54,726 bases of DNA from Alphaproteobacteria bacterium (GCA_016869555.1 VGDY01000008.1:1-54726), one strand, 5' to 3'; positions 36,634 to 45,413 are shown, numbered from the stretch's first letter. The notes: generated by a model from the sequence alone, not told the origin. Made by a program: numbers and translations.

Positions 36634-37224
36634 TCAGCTCTGCGAGCCGGATTTGGCGTCGCCGGCCCGGTTTTCGCCGGCCTTTGCGTCGGTCGTCTTG
36701 GCCGACTTCCCGCCGCCTCTGGCAGGACCGACTGTCTTGGCCGGCGGCGGCTCGTCCTTCACCGGTTCGCCCTTGGCGCGCACTTCGGCGATGGCGGTGC
36801 GCAGCATGCGCACCCGCACATTGGGCGCGAGCTCGACCTCCACCTCAGTATCGTCGATCGCTTTGGTCACCTTGGCGACGAACCCGCTCGTGGTGACGAG
36901 CGTGTCGCCGCGACGCACGTTGCGCAGCTGCGCCAGCGCGTCCTTCTCGCGGCGAGAGCGCGGTCGGATGACGAGTATATACACGATGCCCATCACCACG
37001 AAGATGGGAATGAGCTGGCCGAGCATCTCGGGCATGGTCGGCGGCTGCGCCGCTTCGGGCTTGGATTCGGTCAGCTGGCCCGTTTGCGTCGAGGCGGGCG
37101 GATGCGGCGGGCCCGGCGGCGTCGGCGCGGCGGGGGCGGTCGGTTCGGCCGGCGGCGAGGCAGGCGTTTCGGCGGCGGGCGGTGACGGCTGGGCTTGCGC
37201 CAAGGCGTCCGGGATCAGCTTCAT
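36634..37224 (-). CDS. yajC: Preprotein translocase subunit YajC, with long N-terminus
   Basis: YajC is a single-pass membrane partner of SecDF. The core is clear: one membrane helix (MLGQLIPIFVVMGIVYILVI, residues about 67-86) followed by RPRSRREKDALAQLRNVRRGDTLVTTSGF, broken at its normal hinge. At 196 residues it is nearly twice the E. coli length, with a Pro/Ala-rich N-terminal stretch of 65 residues and a Lys/Gly-rich tail. It is first in the run yajC-secD-secF. Confidence 0.92.
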   Translation of the reverse strand: MKLIPDALAQAQPSPPAAETPASPPAEPTAPAAPTPPGPPHPPASTQTGQLTESKPEAAQPPTMPEMLGQLIPIFVVMGIVYILVIRPRSRREKDALAQLRNVRRGDTLVTTSGFVAKVTKAIDDTEVEVELAPNVRVRMLRTAIAEVRAKGEPVKDEPPPAKTVGPARGGGKSAKTTDAKAGENRAGDAKSGSQS

Positions 37225-37458
37225 CGCGAAATCTCTTTAAAGGCTCGAAGCCCGGCGCGGAATTTCATTTCCAGAGCGCCGGAACGGGCGCGGACTATAG
37301 CCGCTCACTTCACGAAAGCAATGGCGTCCCGCTGACATCGGGCGATGCGACGCGCGGGGCGCGAACTGTCCGATGTGCGACCCCGCACGGCCCTTCGCCG
37401 CCCAACAGCTTAGTCAATCTCCGGCGCCTTACGGCGTCTGTGTTTTGGGAGATAAGTC

Positions 37459-37701
37459 ATGTTGAAGAAAGTTGCATGCGCCGCGCTGCTGACGGGAGCG
37501 CTCTTCGCCTCTTCGCCTGCCGCCGCGGGCGGCTGGCATGGCGGCTGGCATGGCGGCTGGCATGGCGGCTGGCATGGCGGCCACGGCTGGCACGGGGGCC
37601 ACGGCTGGCATGGCGGCTGGCATGGCGGCTGGCATGGAGGCTGGCATGGCGGCGGCCACTGCTGGCGCTGGTGGTACGGCCGATGGCACTGGGTCTGCTG
37701 A
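37459..37701 (+). CDS. Exported Gly-His-Trp repeat peptide, possible metal binder
   Basis: A signal peptide (MLKKVACAALLTGALFASS, cleavage near AAA at residue 23) is followed by about 57 residues made mostly of GGWH and GWH units. The mature part holds about 13 His, 14 Trp and 2 Cys (in HCWRWW and the last residue). GGGAGA stands before the ATG, and a strong hairpin terminator follows, so it is a real single-gene unit. Histidine at this density suggests binding of copper, nickel or zinc in the periplasm or outside, but this is inference. The 12-bp DNA repeats could vary in number between strains. Confidence 0.75.
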   Translation: MLKKVACAALLTGALFASSPAAAGGWHGGWHGGWHGGWHGGHGWHGGHGWHGGWHGGWHGGWHGGGHCWRWWYGRWHWVC

Positions 37702-37728
37702 TCGCCCAAGCGACCCTTTATTCTTTCT

Positions 37729-37768
37729 AGGTCTCTCTGGCGCTCATTGCCGGAGAGACCTCTTTCTT
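37729..37768 (+). terminator. Terminator of the Gly-His-Trp peptide gene
   Basis: AGGTCTCTC (37729-37737) and GAGAGACCT (37753-37761) pair perfectly, extended by TGGC/GCCG with one wobble pair and a 7-nt loop; CTTTCTT follows. It sits 28 bp after the peptide gene and before the end of the convergent argE. Confidence 0.75.
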
Positions 37769-37796
37769 GCGCAATCGAGACGATTTCGTCGAGCAT

Positions 37797-38954
37797 TCAT
37801 GCTTGGAGCTGACGCGCGAGCCCGCGCAGAAACTCCATACAGGCGGCGAGTTCGGCGATGTCGATATATTCGTCGGGCTGGTGCGCCTGGTCGATGCGGC
37901 CGGGACCGCAGACGACCGCCGCGATCCCGGCCCGTTGAAACTGGCCTGCTTCCGTGGCGTAGGGCACGGCGATCGTCGCATTGCGCTTGGCGAGCCGTAG
38001 CGCCAGGGTCTCGGCTTCGGAACCGGGCCGAGGCGAAAGGCCCGGAACCTCGTTTTCCATCGTCGTCTCAATCCCGGCGTCGGGGAAGCCGGCAAAGACG
38101 GAGCGCCGCAGATCGTCGCAATAGGCCTCCTGCCGATCCCGGACGAAGCTTGCCGGCGCGCCGGGCAGTCCTCGGACCTCCCACAGAAATTCACAATCCT
38201 TGGCGACGATGTTGCGCGCCGTTCCGCCATGAATGACGCCGACGTGAATGGTCGAGAAGGGCGGATCGAAGCGCCCGCTCGGGTCGCCGTCCGCACGCAA
38301 CGCCTCGCCGATACGATCGAGTTCGCAGACGAGTTTACAGGCGACGTGGACGGCGCTGACGCCGCGATTGAGATTGGCCGAATGGATTTCGAAGCCGCGC
38401 ACCCGCGTCACGAAGGTGGTCACGCTCTTATGCGCGTCGGCGACCTCCATCGACGTCGGCTCGCCGACGATCACCGCTGACGGGCGGGGCAGGTCGGCGC
38501 CGAAGCGGGCGATCACGTCGAGCGGTCCGAGGCAGGTGGTCTCCTCGTCATAGCTCAGGAGAATATGGACCGGCCAGGACAGCCGCGCCGCCTTGAATTC
38601 GGGGATCATCGCGAGGCAGGCGGCGTCGAAGCCCTTCATGTCCACGGCGCCGCGTCCATAAAGGCGAGTGGCGACCCGACGCAGCGTGAAGGGATCGGCG
38701 CTCCAGGCCTGTCCCGCGACCGGCACGACGTCGGTGTGGCCGGAAAGCAGCACGCCGCCATCGACCTCGGGGCCGATGGTGACGAAAAGCGCGGCCTTGT
38801 CGCCGGCCGCGTTCGGCGCGCGCACGAAGCGCACGTCCTGGTCGCGCAGATAGGATTCGACGAAATCGATCAGAGCCAGATTGGATTTGGAGCTGACCGT
38901 GTCGAATGCGACCAATCTGGAGAGCAGCTCGATCGCGTCCTCAAGGCGGTCCAT
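37797..38954 (-). CDS. argE: Acetylornithine deacetylase
   Basis: The 385-residue M20-family metallohydrolase removes acetyl from N-acetylornithine in arginine synthesis. Metal-binding and catalytic motifs are seen: LLSGHTDVVPV (near residue 70), GRGAVDMKGFDA (near 100), SYDEETTCLG (Glu pair near 135) and VGEPTSMEV. The C-terminal His lies in IDQAHQPDEYI. Similar M20 peptidases are possible, but the length and the motif spacing fit ArgE. The stop of apaG is 9 bp upstream. Confidence 0.88.
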   Translation of the reverse strand: MDRLEDAIELLSRLVAFDTVSSKSNLALIDFVESYLRDQDVRFVRAPNAAGDKAALFVTIGPEVDGGVLLSGHTDVVPVAGQAWSADPFTLRRVATRLYGRGAVDMKGFDAACLAMIPEFKAARLSWPVHILLSYDEETTCLGPLDVIARFGADLPRPSAVIVGEPTSMEVADAHKSVTTFVTRVRGFEIHSANLNRGVSAVHVACKLVCELDRIGEALRADGDPSGRFDPPFSTIHVGVIHGGTARNIVAKDCEFLWEVRGLPGAPASFVRDRQEAYCDDLRRSVFAGFPDAGIETTMENEVPGLSPRPGSEAETLALRLAKRNATIAVPYATEAGQFQRAGIAAVVCGPGRIDQAHQPDEYIDIAELAACMEFLRGLARQLQA

Positions 38955-38963
38955 CTCGCCTGC

Positions 38964-39356
38964 CTAGTTCAGGGTCGGGCGCGACAGCGGACTGTCGAGC
39001 GAAAAGGCGGGGACTTCGACGTCGAAGGTTTCGCCGGCGTCGGTGACCATGCGATAGCTGCCCTGCATCATGCCGGAAGGCGTGGTGAGCGGGCAGCCGG
39101 AGGCATAGCGAAACGTCTCGCCGGGCTCGAGCACCGGCTGTTCGCCGACCACGCCCGGTCCGCGCACCTCCTCGCGGCGGCCGTTGGCGTCGATGATGAT
39201 CCAGTGACGCGACAGGAGCTGCACGCGAACGCGCCCGAGATTGGCGATTTCGATCGTATATGACCAGACGTAGCGGTCCTGGTCGGGGTCCGAGCGATCC
39301 GGCAGAAAGTCGGGAAGCGCCGTTATCTGTATGTCTCTGGTGATGGCGATATACAT
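38964..39356 (-). CDS. apaG: ApaG family protein
   Basis: The 130-residue protein has the fibronectin-type fold of ApaG ([51 protein letters not shown], then MQGSYRMV). The family is linked to cobalt/magnesium efflux phenotypes and nucleotide binding, but its biochemical role is not clear. Its length and the conserved glycine-rich GVVGEQP are typical. It is read ahead of argE. Confidence 0.93.
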   Translation of the reverse strand: MYIAITRDIQITALPDFLPDRSDPDQDRYVWSYTIEIANLGRVRVQLLSRHWIIIDANGRREEVRGPGVVGEQPVLEPGETFRYASGCPLTTPSGMMQGSYRMVTDAGETFDVEVPAFSLDSPLSRPTLN

Positions 39357-39448
39357 GGGCGCAAGATTAGAGCGCGCGCCAAAAAAGGGGAATGCCTTTG
39401 ATTAGGCAGTGCGGTCGGCGGTCGCGACACTGGCGCCGTTCCGCCTCC

Positions 39449-39465
39449 TGTTACGTAAATGTTAC
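39449..39465. promoter_or_regulatory. TGTTAC direct repeat upstream of the DUF2946/TonB receptor locus
   Basis: TGTTAC occurs at 39449-39454 and again at 39460-39465, one helical turn apart, about 90 bp before the first gene of the locus. Two half-sites in the same orientation at 11-bp spacing could be a metalloregulator operator. No known box is matched with confidence. Confidence 0.3.
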
Positions 39466-39552
39466 ACTTGGAGCTTTTTTGGCGCGGCGCGCCCAGGGCG
39501 CCTATCCAAAAGGCAAACAATCGGGAATGTTAAACCGTCTGATTGTGCGGGA

Positions 39553-39924
39553 ATGGAAATGCGGCTCTCGACGTTTCGCAATCTGCTGCTGGCGCTGGCC
39601 ATGGTCTTCCAGACCGTCGCCGGCGGGGCCGGAATCGCGCACGCCGCTTCGATCTCTCCTGAGGAGACGCTTTCAGCGCAGTGTCATCACCTGCGCACAG
39701 GCGAGCAGCCTGCGCCCGACGACCGGCCTGGCCATCGGCACACCTGCCAGTCCTGTCTTCTGTGCGGCGAACCGCCGCCGGCCTGGGTTTCCTACGCCGA
39801 CTATCATGTCGCCGCGCTCGATGAATATGCGCGGATCGACGCGCCAGTTGAGGCGGCGCGATCCCGCTTCGAGCGATTGTCGCGGGCGCACAGCGCGCGG
39901 GCGCCCCCCGTCTCGCGAGCCTGA
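39553..39924 (+). CDS. DUF2946-type exported protein with Cys/His motif (first of three)
   Basis: The 123-residue product has a signal sequence (MRLSTFRNLLLALAMVFQTV, cleavage after about AHA), then a cluster of ligands: AQCHHLRTGEQ, GHRHTCQSCLLCGE. The CxxCxxC-type core with the nearby His residues looks like a metal site. The rest is Arg/Ala-rich without pattern. DUF2946 proteins often lie near copper or other metal transport genes. Starts at 39553 and 39559 are equivalent. A TonB-dependent receptor follows after about 150 bp. Confidence 0.75.
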   Translation: MEMRLSTFRNLLLALAMVFQTVAGGAGIAHAASISPEETLSAQCHHLRTGEQPAPDDRPGHRHTCQSCLLCGEPPPAWVSYADYHVAALDEYARIDAPVEAARSRFERLSRAHSARAPPVSRA

Positions 39925-40075
39925 GTCCATCAGACGCGAGCGCGCGAAGCGCCTCGGTCTGAGCCGGGTCCGCTGCGCGTAGCAGCTTCCACATCTTCAC
40001 TGCGCGCTCGTTGCGCTTGCCGCAGCTCGCCTCCTCTCATGCGTCGACAGGCGTCGGCGCACAAGGAAACTCGTC

Positions 40076-42673
40076 ATGATTCGTCACTCTCGCCTCCTCG
40101 GAGGGGTCTCTTTCGCCGCGCTCAGCCTGTTCGCCGCCTCGAACGCCGATGCGCAACAGGCGCTTCCCACCATCAACGTCGGCGGCGCGCGGGCGGCCGT
40201 GCATAGAGGCCCTGCGGGCCATTCAGCTGGCGGACCGGGGCGCGTCACCACCGCGGCTCCTACGCCGGGGACCGGGTCCGGGTCCGGGCTGGCGGATCGT
40301 TACGCGGAGCCCAAGCCAGCGCCGTTCAGCCGCACATTGCCCGCAAATATTCCTGCGGTGGTCGAGAGCAGGACGCGCAAGGAAATCCAAAAAACCACGA
40401 ACATTATGACCTCGTCCGACGCATTCAGATACATGCCGTCGATTCTCATCCGCGAGCGCTTCATCGGCGACCGCAACGCTATCGTCTCGACGCGCACGAC
40501 CGGCACGATTCAGAGCGCGCTGACGCTTGTCTATGCAGACAATGTGCTGCTCTCGAATCTGCTCGGCAACAGCTTTAACTTCGCGCCGCGCTGGGGCATG
40601 GTCTCGCCCGCCGAAATTTCGCGCATCGACGTGATGTACGGGCCGTTTTCAGCGCTCTATCCGGGCAATTCGATCGGCGCCGTGTTGACCATGACGACGC
40701 GCATGCCGGACGACTTCGAGGTCCATGCCATGGCGACCGCGGCGGTGCAGCCGTTCAGTCTCTATAGCACCAAAACGCTCAATCTCGGGGGCGTGGCCAA
40801 TGTGCTGATCGGCGATCGGATCAACGATTTCCGCTACTGGGTCGGTTATGAGCACCTCGACAATCAGGGTCAGGCGCAAACCTTCCCGGGCAATTTTCTG
40901 ACGCCCAACACAGGCGCGGCGTTCTTTGGCGGACACCAGGACTTCGACCAGCAGGGACGCCCGCGCATCATCACCAACTCCGCCGGCGCCAATTACGTGC
41001 AAACGGATCTGGCGAAAGTGAAGCTCTCCTATGACATCGCGCCGCTTGTGCGCGCCAAATATCAGGTCGGCTTCTGGGCGCTGAACAACACGACGAGCGT
41101 CGAAAGCTATATTCGCGACAGGAATGGCATGCCGATCTACAACACGCAGACCGGGCGGGTGCAGCTTGGGCCGTTTTCCGTCACGCCGGGCGGCGTCAAT
41201 CCCGGCCATGGCGCCGCAAACCATTTAATGCAGGCGTTCGAGCTCAGACAAGATACGGGCGGGGTCTTCGATTTCGATTTATCGGCGACGTCCTTTAATT
41301 TTCTTCGCGATTACACCAATAATGCGCAATCGTATGGACCGCGCGTCAATAATGCGGGAACCGCCTACAATATCGATCCGCGCGGGTTGAACACCAATAA
41401 TGGCGGAACTTTCTGGCGCACGGCCGACGCGCGCTTCATCTGGCGCGTGCCTCAGGATTTGCTCGGCAAGCACGAAGTGTCATTCGGCGCTCATGGCGAT
41501 GTTTATTCGCTGGCCACGAAGCAGACCAGCACCGTGTCCTGGCCCAACAATTTTTATATGGGAATCCAGGCGCTGAACTTCGGCAAGACCGAAACGAAGG
41601 GCGTCTATGTTCAGGAGGTCTGGAGGCCTCTGCCGGACTGGAAATTCACCGCCGGCGCTCGTGGCGAGTGGTGGCGCGCCTATGGCGGCATGAACGGCAC
41701 CGGCGGCTTTGGCAACGCGTCGAATCCGACCGGCCAGCCAATCGTCGGCATTCCGCTTAGAGCCGCGAACATCACCTATTTCCCCGAATCCGATAAGGGC
41801 GCCTTTTCGCCAAAGGCGGCGTTGGAGCACTATTTCACGCCCGAACTCTCTGTGCGTGGGTCGATCGCCCGCGCCTATCGCTTTCCGACGGTCACCGAAC
41901 TCTTCCAATCTCTGGCGAGCCCAAGTTCGGTGCTCATCAACAACCCGAATCTGCAGCCTGAAATTTGCACCTGCTACGATGTGACTACCGAATACCGAAC
42001 GGTCGACGCTTTCGGCGGAGCGATCGGTCTCTTTAACCCGCGAGTCAGCTTCTTTCTCGACGACCGGTGGAACGCCATCGCCAGCCAGACCGCGCTCTCG
42101 CCCTTCGGCACGCAGGTCACGCAAAACGCCAATCTGGATAAGGTGCGGTTTCGCGGCGTCGAGCTTGCGGCGCATATGAAAGACATTTTCTTTCCAGGGC
42201 TGGATTTCGAGGGAGGCTTCACGCTTACCGACGCAAAAATCCAGACCAATCTTTCGAGCCGCAATCTCGACAGCATCCTTTTTGCAGGCAATCAATTCCC
42301 GCGCGTTCCGAAATATCGATTCCGCGGCGTCGCGAGCTATAGCCCCAATCCCGACATGTCCTTCGCGCTGGGCGCGCGTTATTCGTCCCCGGCCTATGTC
42401 ACTTTCGCGAACACGGACTTCAACCACAACAACTATGGCAATGTGGACAGCGAAATCCTGGTTTTCGACATGAAGGCGAGATATCGGCTCGAGCCGAATT
42501 GGTGGCTGTCCGTCGGCGTCAACAACATCGGCCGCTGGAAGGCCTACGTGAACCCGAACCCCTATCCGCAGCGCACCTTCTTCATCGCGCTCAACTATGA
42601 CCTTGGCGGCTCGGATGGAGCGGGCATAACGATCGATCGGGGCGGTTCCGGAGGAACGTCTGCGGTCAGATGA
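40076..42673 (+). CDS. TonB-dependent outer-membrane receptor, probable metal or metallophore uptake
   Basis: The 865-residue protein has a signal peptide, a TonB-box-like LPTINVGG (near residue 30), a plug domain (about 85-215, with IPAVVESRTRKEI, FRYMPSILIRER, ISRIDVMYGPFSALYPGNSIGAVL) and a 22-strand barrel ending in the aromatic QRTFFIALNYDLGG region. There is no FecR-type signalling extension. Substrate cannot be read directly; the three Cys-motif DUF2946-type neighbours point to copper or another metal. A Pro/Gly-rich linker of about 50 residues precedes the plug. The ATG has AAGGAA upstream. Confidence 0.92.
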   Translation: MIRHSRLLGGVSFAALSLFAASNADAQQALPTINVGGARAAVHRGPAGHSAGGPGRVTTAAPTPGTGSGSGLADRYAEPKPAPFSRTLPANIPAVVESRTRKEIQKTTNIMTSSDAFRYMPSILIRERFIGDRNAIVSTRTTGTIQSALTLVYADNVLLSNLLGNSFNFAPRWGMVSPAEISRIDVMYGPFSALYPGNSIGAVLTMTTRMPDDFEVHAMATAAVQPFSLYSTKTLNLGGVANVLIGDRINDFRYWVGYEHLDNQGQAQTFPGNFLTPNTGAAFFGGHQDFDQQGRPRIITNSAGANYVQTDLAKVKLSYDIAPLVRAKYQVGFWALNNTTSVESYIRDRNGMPIYNTQTGRVQLGPFSVTPGGVNPGHGAANHLMQAFELRQDTGGVFDFDLSATSFNFLRDYTNNAQSYGPRVNNAGTAYNIDPRGLNTNNGGTFWRTADARFIWRVPQDLLGKHEVSFGAHGDVYSLATKQTSTVSWPNNFYMGIQALNFGKTETKGVYVQEVWRPLPDWKFTAGARGEWWRAYGGMNGTGGFGNASNPTGQPIVGIPLRAANITYFPESDKGAFSPKAALEHYFTPELSVRGSIARAYRFPTVTELFQSLASPSSVLINNPNLQPEICTCYDVTTEYRTVDAFGGAIGLFNPRVSFFLDDRWNAIASQTALSPFGTQVTQNANLDKVRFRGVELAAHMKDIFFPGLDFEGGFTLTDAKIQTNLSSRNLDSILFAGNQFPRVPKYRFRGVASYSPNPDMSFALGARYSSPAYVTFANTDFNHNNYGNVDSEILVFDMKARYRLEPNWWLSVGVNNIGRWKAYVNPNPYPQRTFFIALNYDLGGSDGAGITIDRGGSGGTSAVR

Positions 42674-42832
42674 ACTTTCAGAGCGATCCGACAACGCGAT
42701 CGTCCGGCTGAGACGCTTTGCCGCAGGGAGTCGGCCGCTCCAAGATTAACTTGTCGCGGCCCTCGCTTTTTGCTTACATTACGGCGCGCAGGTGAACGCC
42801 GCTTGCGCGCCGACTCCAGGGCTTAAGATTTA

Positions 42833-43198
42833 ATGCGTCGCAACTGGCTGACAGTTCTGCTGTTCGCGCTCGCGCTGACCGTTCAGGCCTTCGCGCCTGC
42901 GGCGGCGCAGGTCGCGACGCGAATGGGCGCCGGCGACGCCGTCCGGGAATTTTGTTTCACCGAGGTCGGCTCAGGCGACCAAACCCAGGCGCCCGGCCAG
43001 GCAAAGGGCCACCGGGACGTCTGTCTGTTTTGTCAGAACCATTGCGACGGCGTCGCGCCGCTGGCGGCGCGGGCCCTTCATATTGGCAAGGCGCCCGTCC
43101 AATGGACAGCGCTTGATTGGACGGTGGCGGACCGCGCCCTGCCGACCCCCCCGCTAGATTATTCAAGACAGGCCCGAGCGCCTCCCGCCAACTCCTGA
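42833..43198 (+). CDS. DUF2946-type exported protein (second of three)
   Basis: The 121-residue product has a signal sequence (MRRNWLTVLLFALALTV, then AFAPAAA) and one cysteine in REFCFTEVG followed by GHRDVCLFCQNHCDGVAPLAAR. The CxxCxxxC core with a preceding His is shared with the third paralogue. It follows the TonB receptor by 159 bp. Low identity to the first and third copies shows old duplication or separate recruitment. Metal binding is inferred from the ligand pattern only. Confidence 0.75.
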   Translation: MRRNWLTVLLFALALTVQAFAPAAAQVATRMGAGDAVREFCFTEVGSGDQTQAPGQAKGHRDVCLFCQNHCDGVAPLAARALHIGKAPVQWTALDWTVADRALPTPPLDYSRQARAPPANS

Positions 43199-43312
43199 AC
43201 CTTCGCAGGCTGACACGCCGCTTTGCGCGTCTCGCCCGGATTCCGGGCGCGCGCGGCATGGGGCGCAGCTAAAGGACAACGCCGCGTCAAGCGGCGGATC
43301 GGGAGTGAGCCC

Positions 43313-43543
43313 ATGTTTCGCAAACGTAAGCCGAGCGGCAAGGAAAGTGTCCTCGCCGGCGCGACGCTCGAATCACTGATTGAGCGTGAACGTGCGCAGC
43401 CGGCGGATGCGCCCGGCATGGCGGCGCTCGCCGCCATCGTGCCGGCGACATGTCTGTGGCGCGGCGATGGCCAGCGCGTCATCCGTCTCATCGACCTCGA
43501 GCGCCGCGCGCGCTTCTCGCGGCCGTTGACCGACGCGACCTGA
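43313..43543 (+). CDS. Small protein of unknown function in the DUF2946/TonB locus (76 aa)
   Basis: The 76-residue product begins MFRKRKPSGKESVLAGATLE and is soluble, with a helix (LESLIERERAQ) and a C-terminal CLWRGDGQRVIRLIDLERR. One cysteine is present; no signal peptide. The ATG at 43313 is preceded by GGGAG. The stop is 4 bp before the third DUF2946-type gene. No family is recognised; the gene may be co-transcribed with its neighbours. Confidence 0.55.
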   Translation: MFRKRKPSGKESVLAGATLESLIERERAQPADAPGMAALAAIVPATCLWRGDGQRVIRLIDLERRARFSRPLTDAT

Positions 43544-43547
43544 ACCG

Positions 43548-43955
43548 ATGCACCCGTCGGCGCTCAGGTTAGCTTCGCCGTCTCGCGCGGGCGTCAGGTT
43601 TGGGGCGGCGCTGCTGTTCGTGGCGGCGTCGCTCTGGGCCGTCGTCCCGCTCGCGCGCGGCGTCGCCGATTCGGGCGTCGGCGGCCGTCTGGTCGCTCAA
43701 TTTTTTATCTGTTTCGCGTCGGGGTCCTCCCAACCCGACGCGCTTGCGGGGCGGCTGGGCCCCAAAGACGATCGCTCCGCCTGTATCCTCTGTCAGGCGT
43801 TATGTAGCGGTCTTGCGCCTCTTGCGGCGCGGCCCGGCCCGATCGGCGCGACGCCCGTCCCGAGCTTCAAGCTCGCGCGGACGGTGGCGGACTGCGTCGC
43901 GCCGACGCCCCGTCCCAGCCCAGCTCACCGGGCGCGCGCGCCGCCGGCGGCTTAA
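43548..43955 (+). CDS. DUF2946-type exported protein (third of three)
   Basis: The 135-residue product has a hydrophobic segment (FGAALLFVAASLWAVVPLA, residues about 18-36), then QFFICFASG, DDRSACILCQALCSGLAPLAARPGP and a Pro/Ala-rich end. The CxxCxxxC core and the following GLAPLAAR are clearly homologous to the second copy (GVAPLAAR). Localisation is inner membrane or periplasm. It closely follows the 76-residue gene. Confidence 0.72.
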   Translation: MHPSALRLASPSRAGVRFGAALLFVAASLWAVVPLARGVADSGVGGRLVAQFFICFASGSSQPDALAGRLGPKDDRSACILCQALCSGLAPLAARPGPIGATPVPSFKLARTVADCVAPTPRPSPAHRARAPPAA

Positions 43956-44067
43956 TCTGTGTCGCGAACGGCCCGCGTCGGCGTCGATTCTCTTCTCGCG
44001 CCGCCGCCGCGGGCCGCCGCTTCGATTTTTTCGCATTCCGCAGCGAATGCATTTCGAGGGCATGCTG

Positions 44068-44205
44068 ATGAACGAACTGATCACGGGCGTCGTGCTTGAG
44101 GCGTTTTGCGCCATACTCGCCGCTTCCTATTTCGTGGCCGAATGCGCGATGCAGGAGGCGAAAATTCCCCTTTGCAAGGAAAGGCGGGATCGCGCGCGGC
44201 CGTAG
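44068..44205 (+). CDS. Possible very small membrane protein (45 aa)
   Basis: ATG at 44068 is preceded by GAGGG seven bases upstream. The product starts MNELITGVVLEAFCAILAA, a likely single membrane helix, and continues with YFVAECAMQEAKIPLCKER; it has three cysteines. It ends just before the convergent metZ gene. In-frame ATGs at 44047 and 44062 are alternatives. Evidence is limited to the ribosome-binding site, hydrophobicity and position after the DUF2946-type genes. Confidence 0.45.
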   Translation: MNELITGVVLEAFCAILAASYFVAECAMQEAKIPLCKERRDRARP

Positions 44206-44207
44206 CG

Positions 44208-45413
44208 TCAGGCGCGCGCGGCGGCCCATAATCCACGCGCGAGATCGTCGATGAGATCGTCGGCGTCCTCAAGGCCCACCGAAAGACGCAGCAGACCTTC
44301 GCCGATGCCGAGCGCCGCGCGCGCTTCAGGCGCGAGCCGCTGATGGGTCGTCGTCGCCGGATGGGTGATGAGGCTCTTCGCGTCGCCGAGATTGTTTGAA
44401 ATCTTGATGATTTCCAGTGCGTTCGCGAGCCGGAAGGCGGCGGCTTTGCCGCCCGCCATGTCGAAGCTCGTCAGCGTGCCGCCGCCCGACATCTGGCGGC
44501 GCGCCAGATCGGCCTGCGGGTGATCGGCGCGGAACGGGTAGAGGACGCGCCTTACAGTCTTTTCCCCCGCCAGGAAGTCGGCGATCCTGGCCGCGCTCGC
44601 GCTCTGTTGGGCGACGCGCAGCGGCAAGGTTTCCAGACCCTTCAACATCACCCAGGCGTTGAACGGCGACATCGCCGGCCCGGTCTGGCGCAAAAAATTA
44701 TGGACGCTCTCCTCGATCAGCGCCTGCGAGGCCAAAATCACGCCGCCGAGACATCGCCCCTGGCCGTCGATATGCTTGGTCGCCGAATAGACGACGACGT
44801 CGGCGCCGAAATCGAAGGGCTTCTGCAGGAGCGGCGTCGCGAAGACATTGTCGACGACGAGCTTCGCCCCGGCCTCATGCGCAATGTCGGCGATCGCCTT
44901 GAGGTCATAGACTTCGAGGCCGGGGTTGGTCGGGCTCTCCAGAAAGAAGAGCTTCGTCTCGGGCCGCACGGCGGCCTTCCACTGTTCAAGGTCTGCGCCG
45001 TCGACGAGCGTCGAAGGGATTCCAAGACGCGGAAGCAAATCCTCGACGACATAGAGGCAGGAGCCGAACAGCGCGCGCGCCGAAACTACATGGTCGCCGG
45101 CCTTGAGCTGCGCGAGCAGACTTGCCGTCACCGCCGCCATGCCGCTCGCCGTGGCGCGGGCGGCTTCGGCGCCCTCCAGAAGGCACATGCGCTGCTCGAA
45201 CATGGCGACGGTCGGGTTCGAGAAGCGCGAGTAGATGAAGCCGGGCTCGTCGCCCTTGAACCGCGCCTCGGCCGCCTCCATCGTCGGATAGGCGAAGCTC
45301 TGCGTGAGGTAGAGCGCCTCCGACAATTCTCCGAAGGAAGAGCGCTGCGTCCCGCCATGCACGAGTTGCGTCGCTGGTTTGAGCGGCCTGCGCGGCGGAG
45401 CGTCGGCGGACAT
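44208..45413 (-). CDS. metZ: O-succinylhomoserine sulfhydrylase
   Basis: The 401-residue Cys/Met-metabolism PLP enzyme makes homocysteine from O-succinylhomoserine and sulphide. The fold's motifs are visible: YSRFSNPTVAMFEQRM, ATASGMAAV, LFFLESPTNPG and the PLP lysine in VVYSATKHIDGQGR. Cystathionine gamma-synthase or lyase are relatives, but the ending and the riboswitch upstream fit MetZ. The ATG at 45413 has AGGGAGA before it. The SAM-II aptamer at 45501-45558 indicates repression by S-adenosylmethionine. Confidence 0.92.
   Translation of the reverse strand: MSADAPPRRPLKPATQLVHGGTQRSSFGELSEALYLTQSFAYPTMEAAEARFKGDEPGFIYSRFSNPTVAMFEQRMCLLEGAEAARATASGMAAVTASLLAQLKAGDHVVSARALFGSCLYVVEDLLPRLGIPSTLVDGADLEQWKAAVRPETKLFFLESPTNPGLEVYDLKAIADIAHEAGAKLVVDNVFATPLLQKPFDFGADVVVYSATKHIDGQGRCLGGVILASQALIEESVHNFLRQTGPAMSPFNAWVMLKGLETLPLRVAQQSASAARIADFLAGEKTVRRVLYPFRADHPQADLARRQMSGGGTLTSFDMAGGKAAAFRLANALEIIKISNNLGDAKSLITHPATTTHQRLAPEARAALGIGEGLLRLSVGLEDADDLIDDLARGLWAAARA

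Noticed and set aside
37501-37680. Possible CRISPR array or satellite in the short GGCTGGCATGGC repeats
   Set aside because: There are no spacers, and the repeats encode the GGWH units of an exported peptide in frame.
39925-40075. Cobalamin or other riboswitch before the TonB receptor
   Set aside because: No B12-box or other recognised aptamer motif; only a small GCTGC/GCAGC hairpin.
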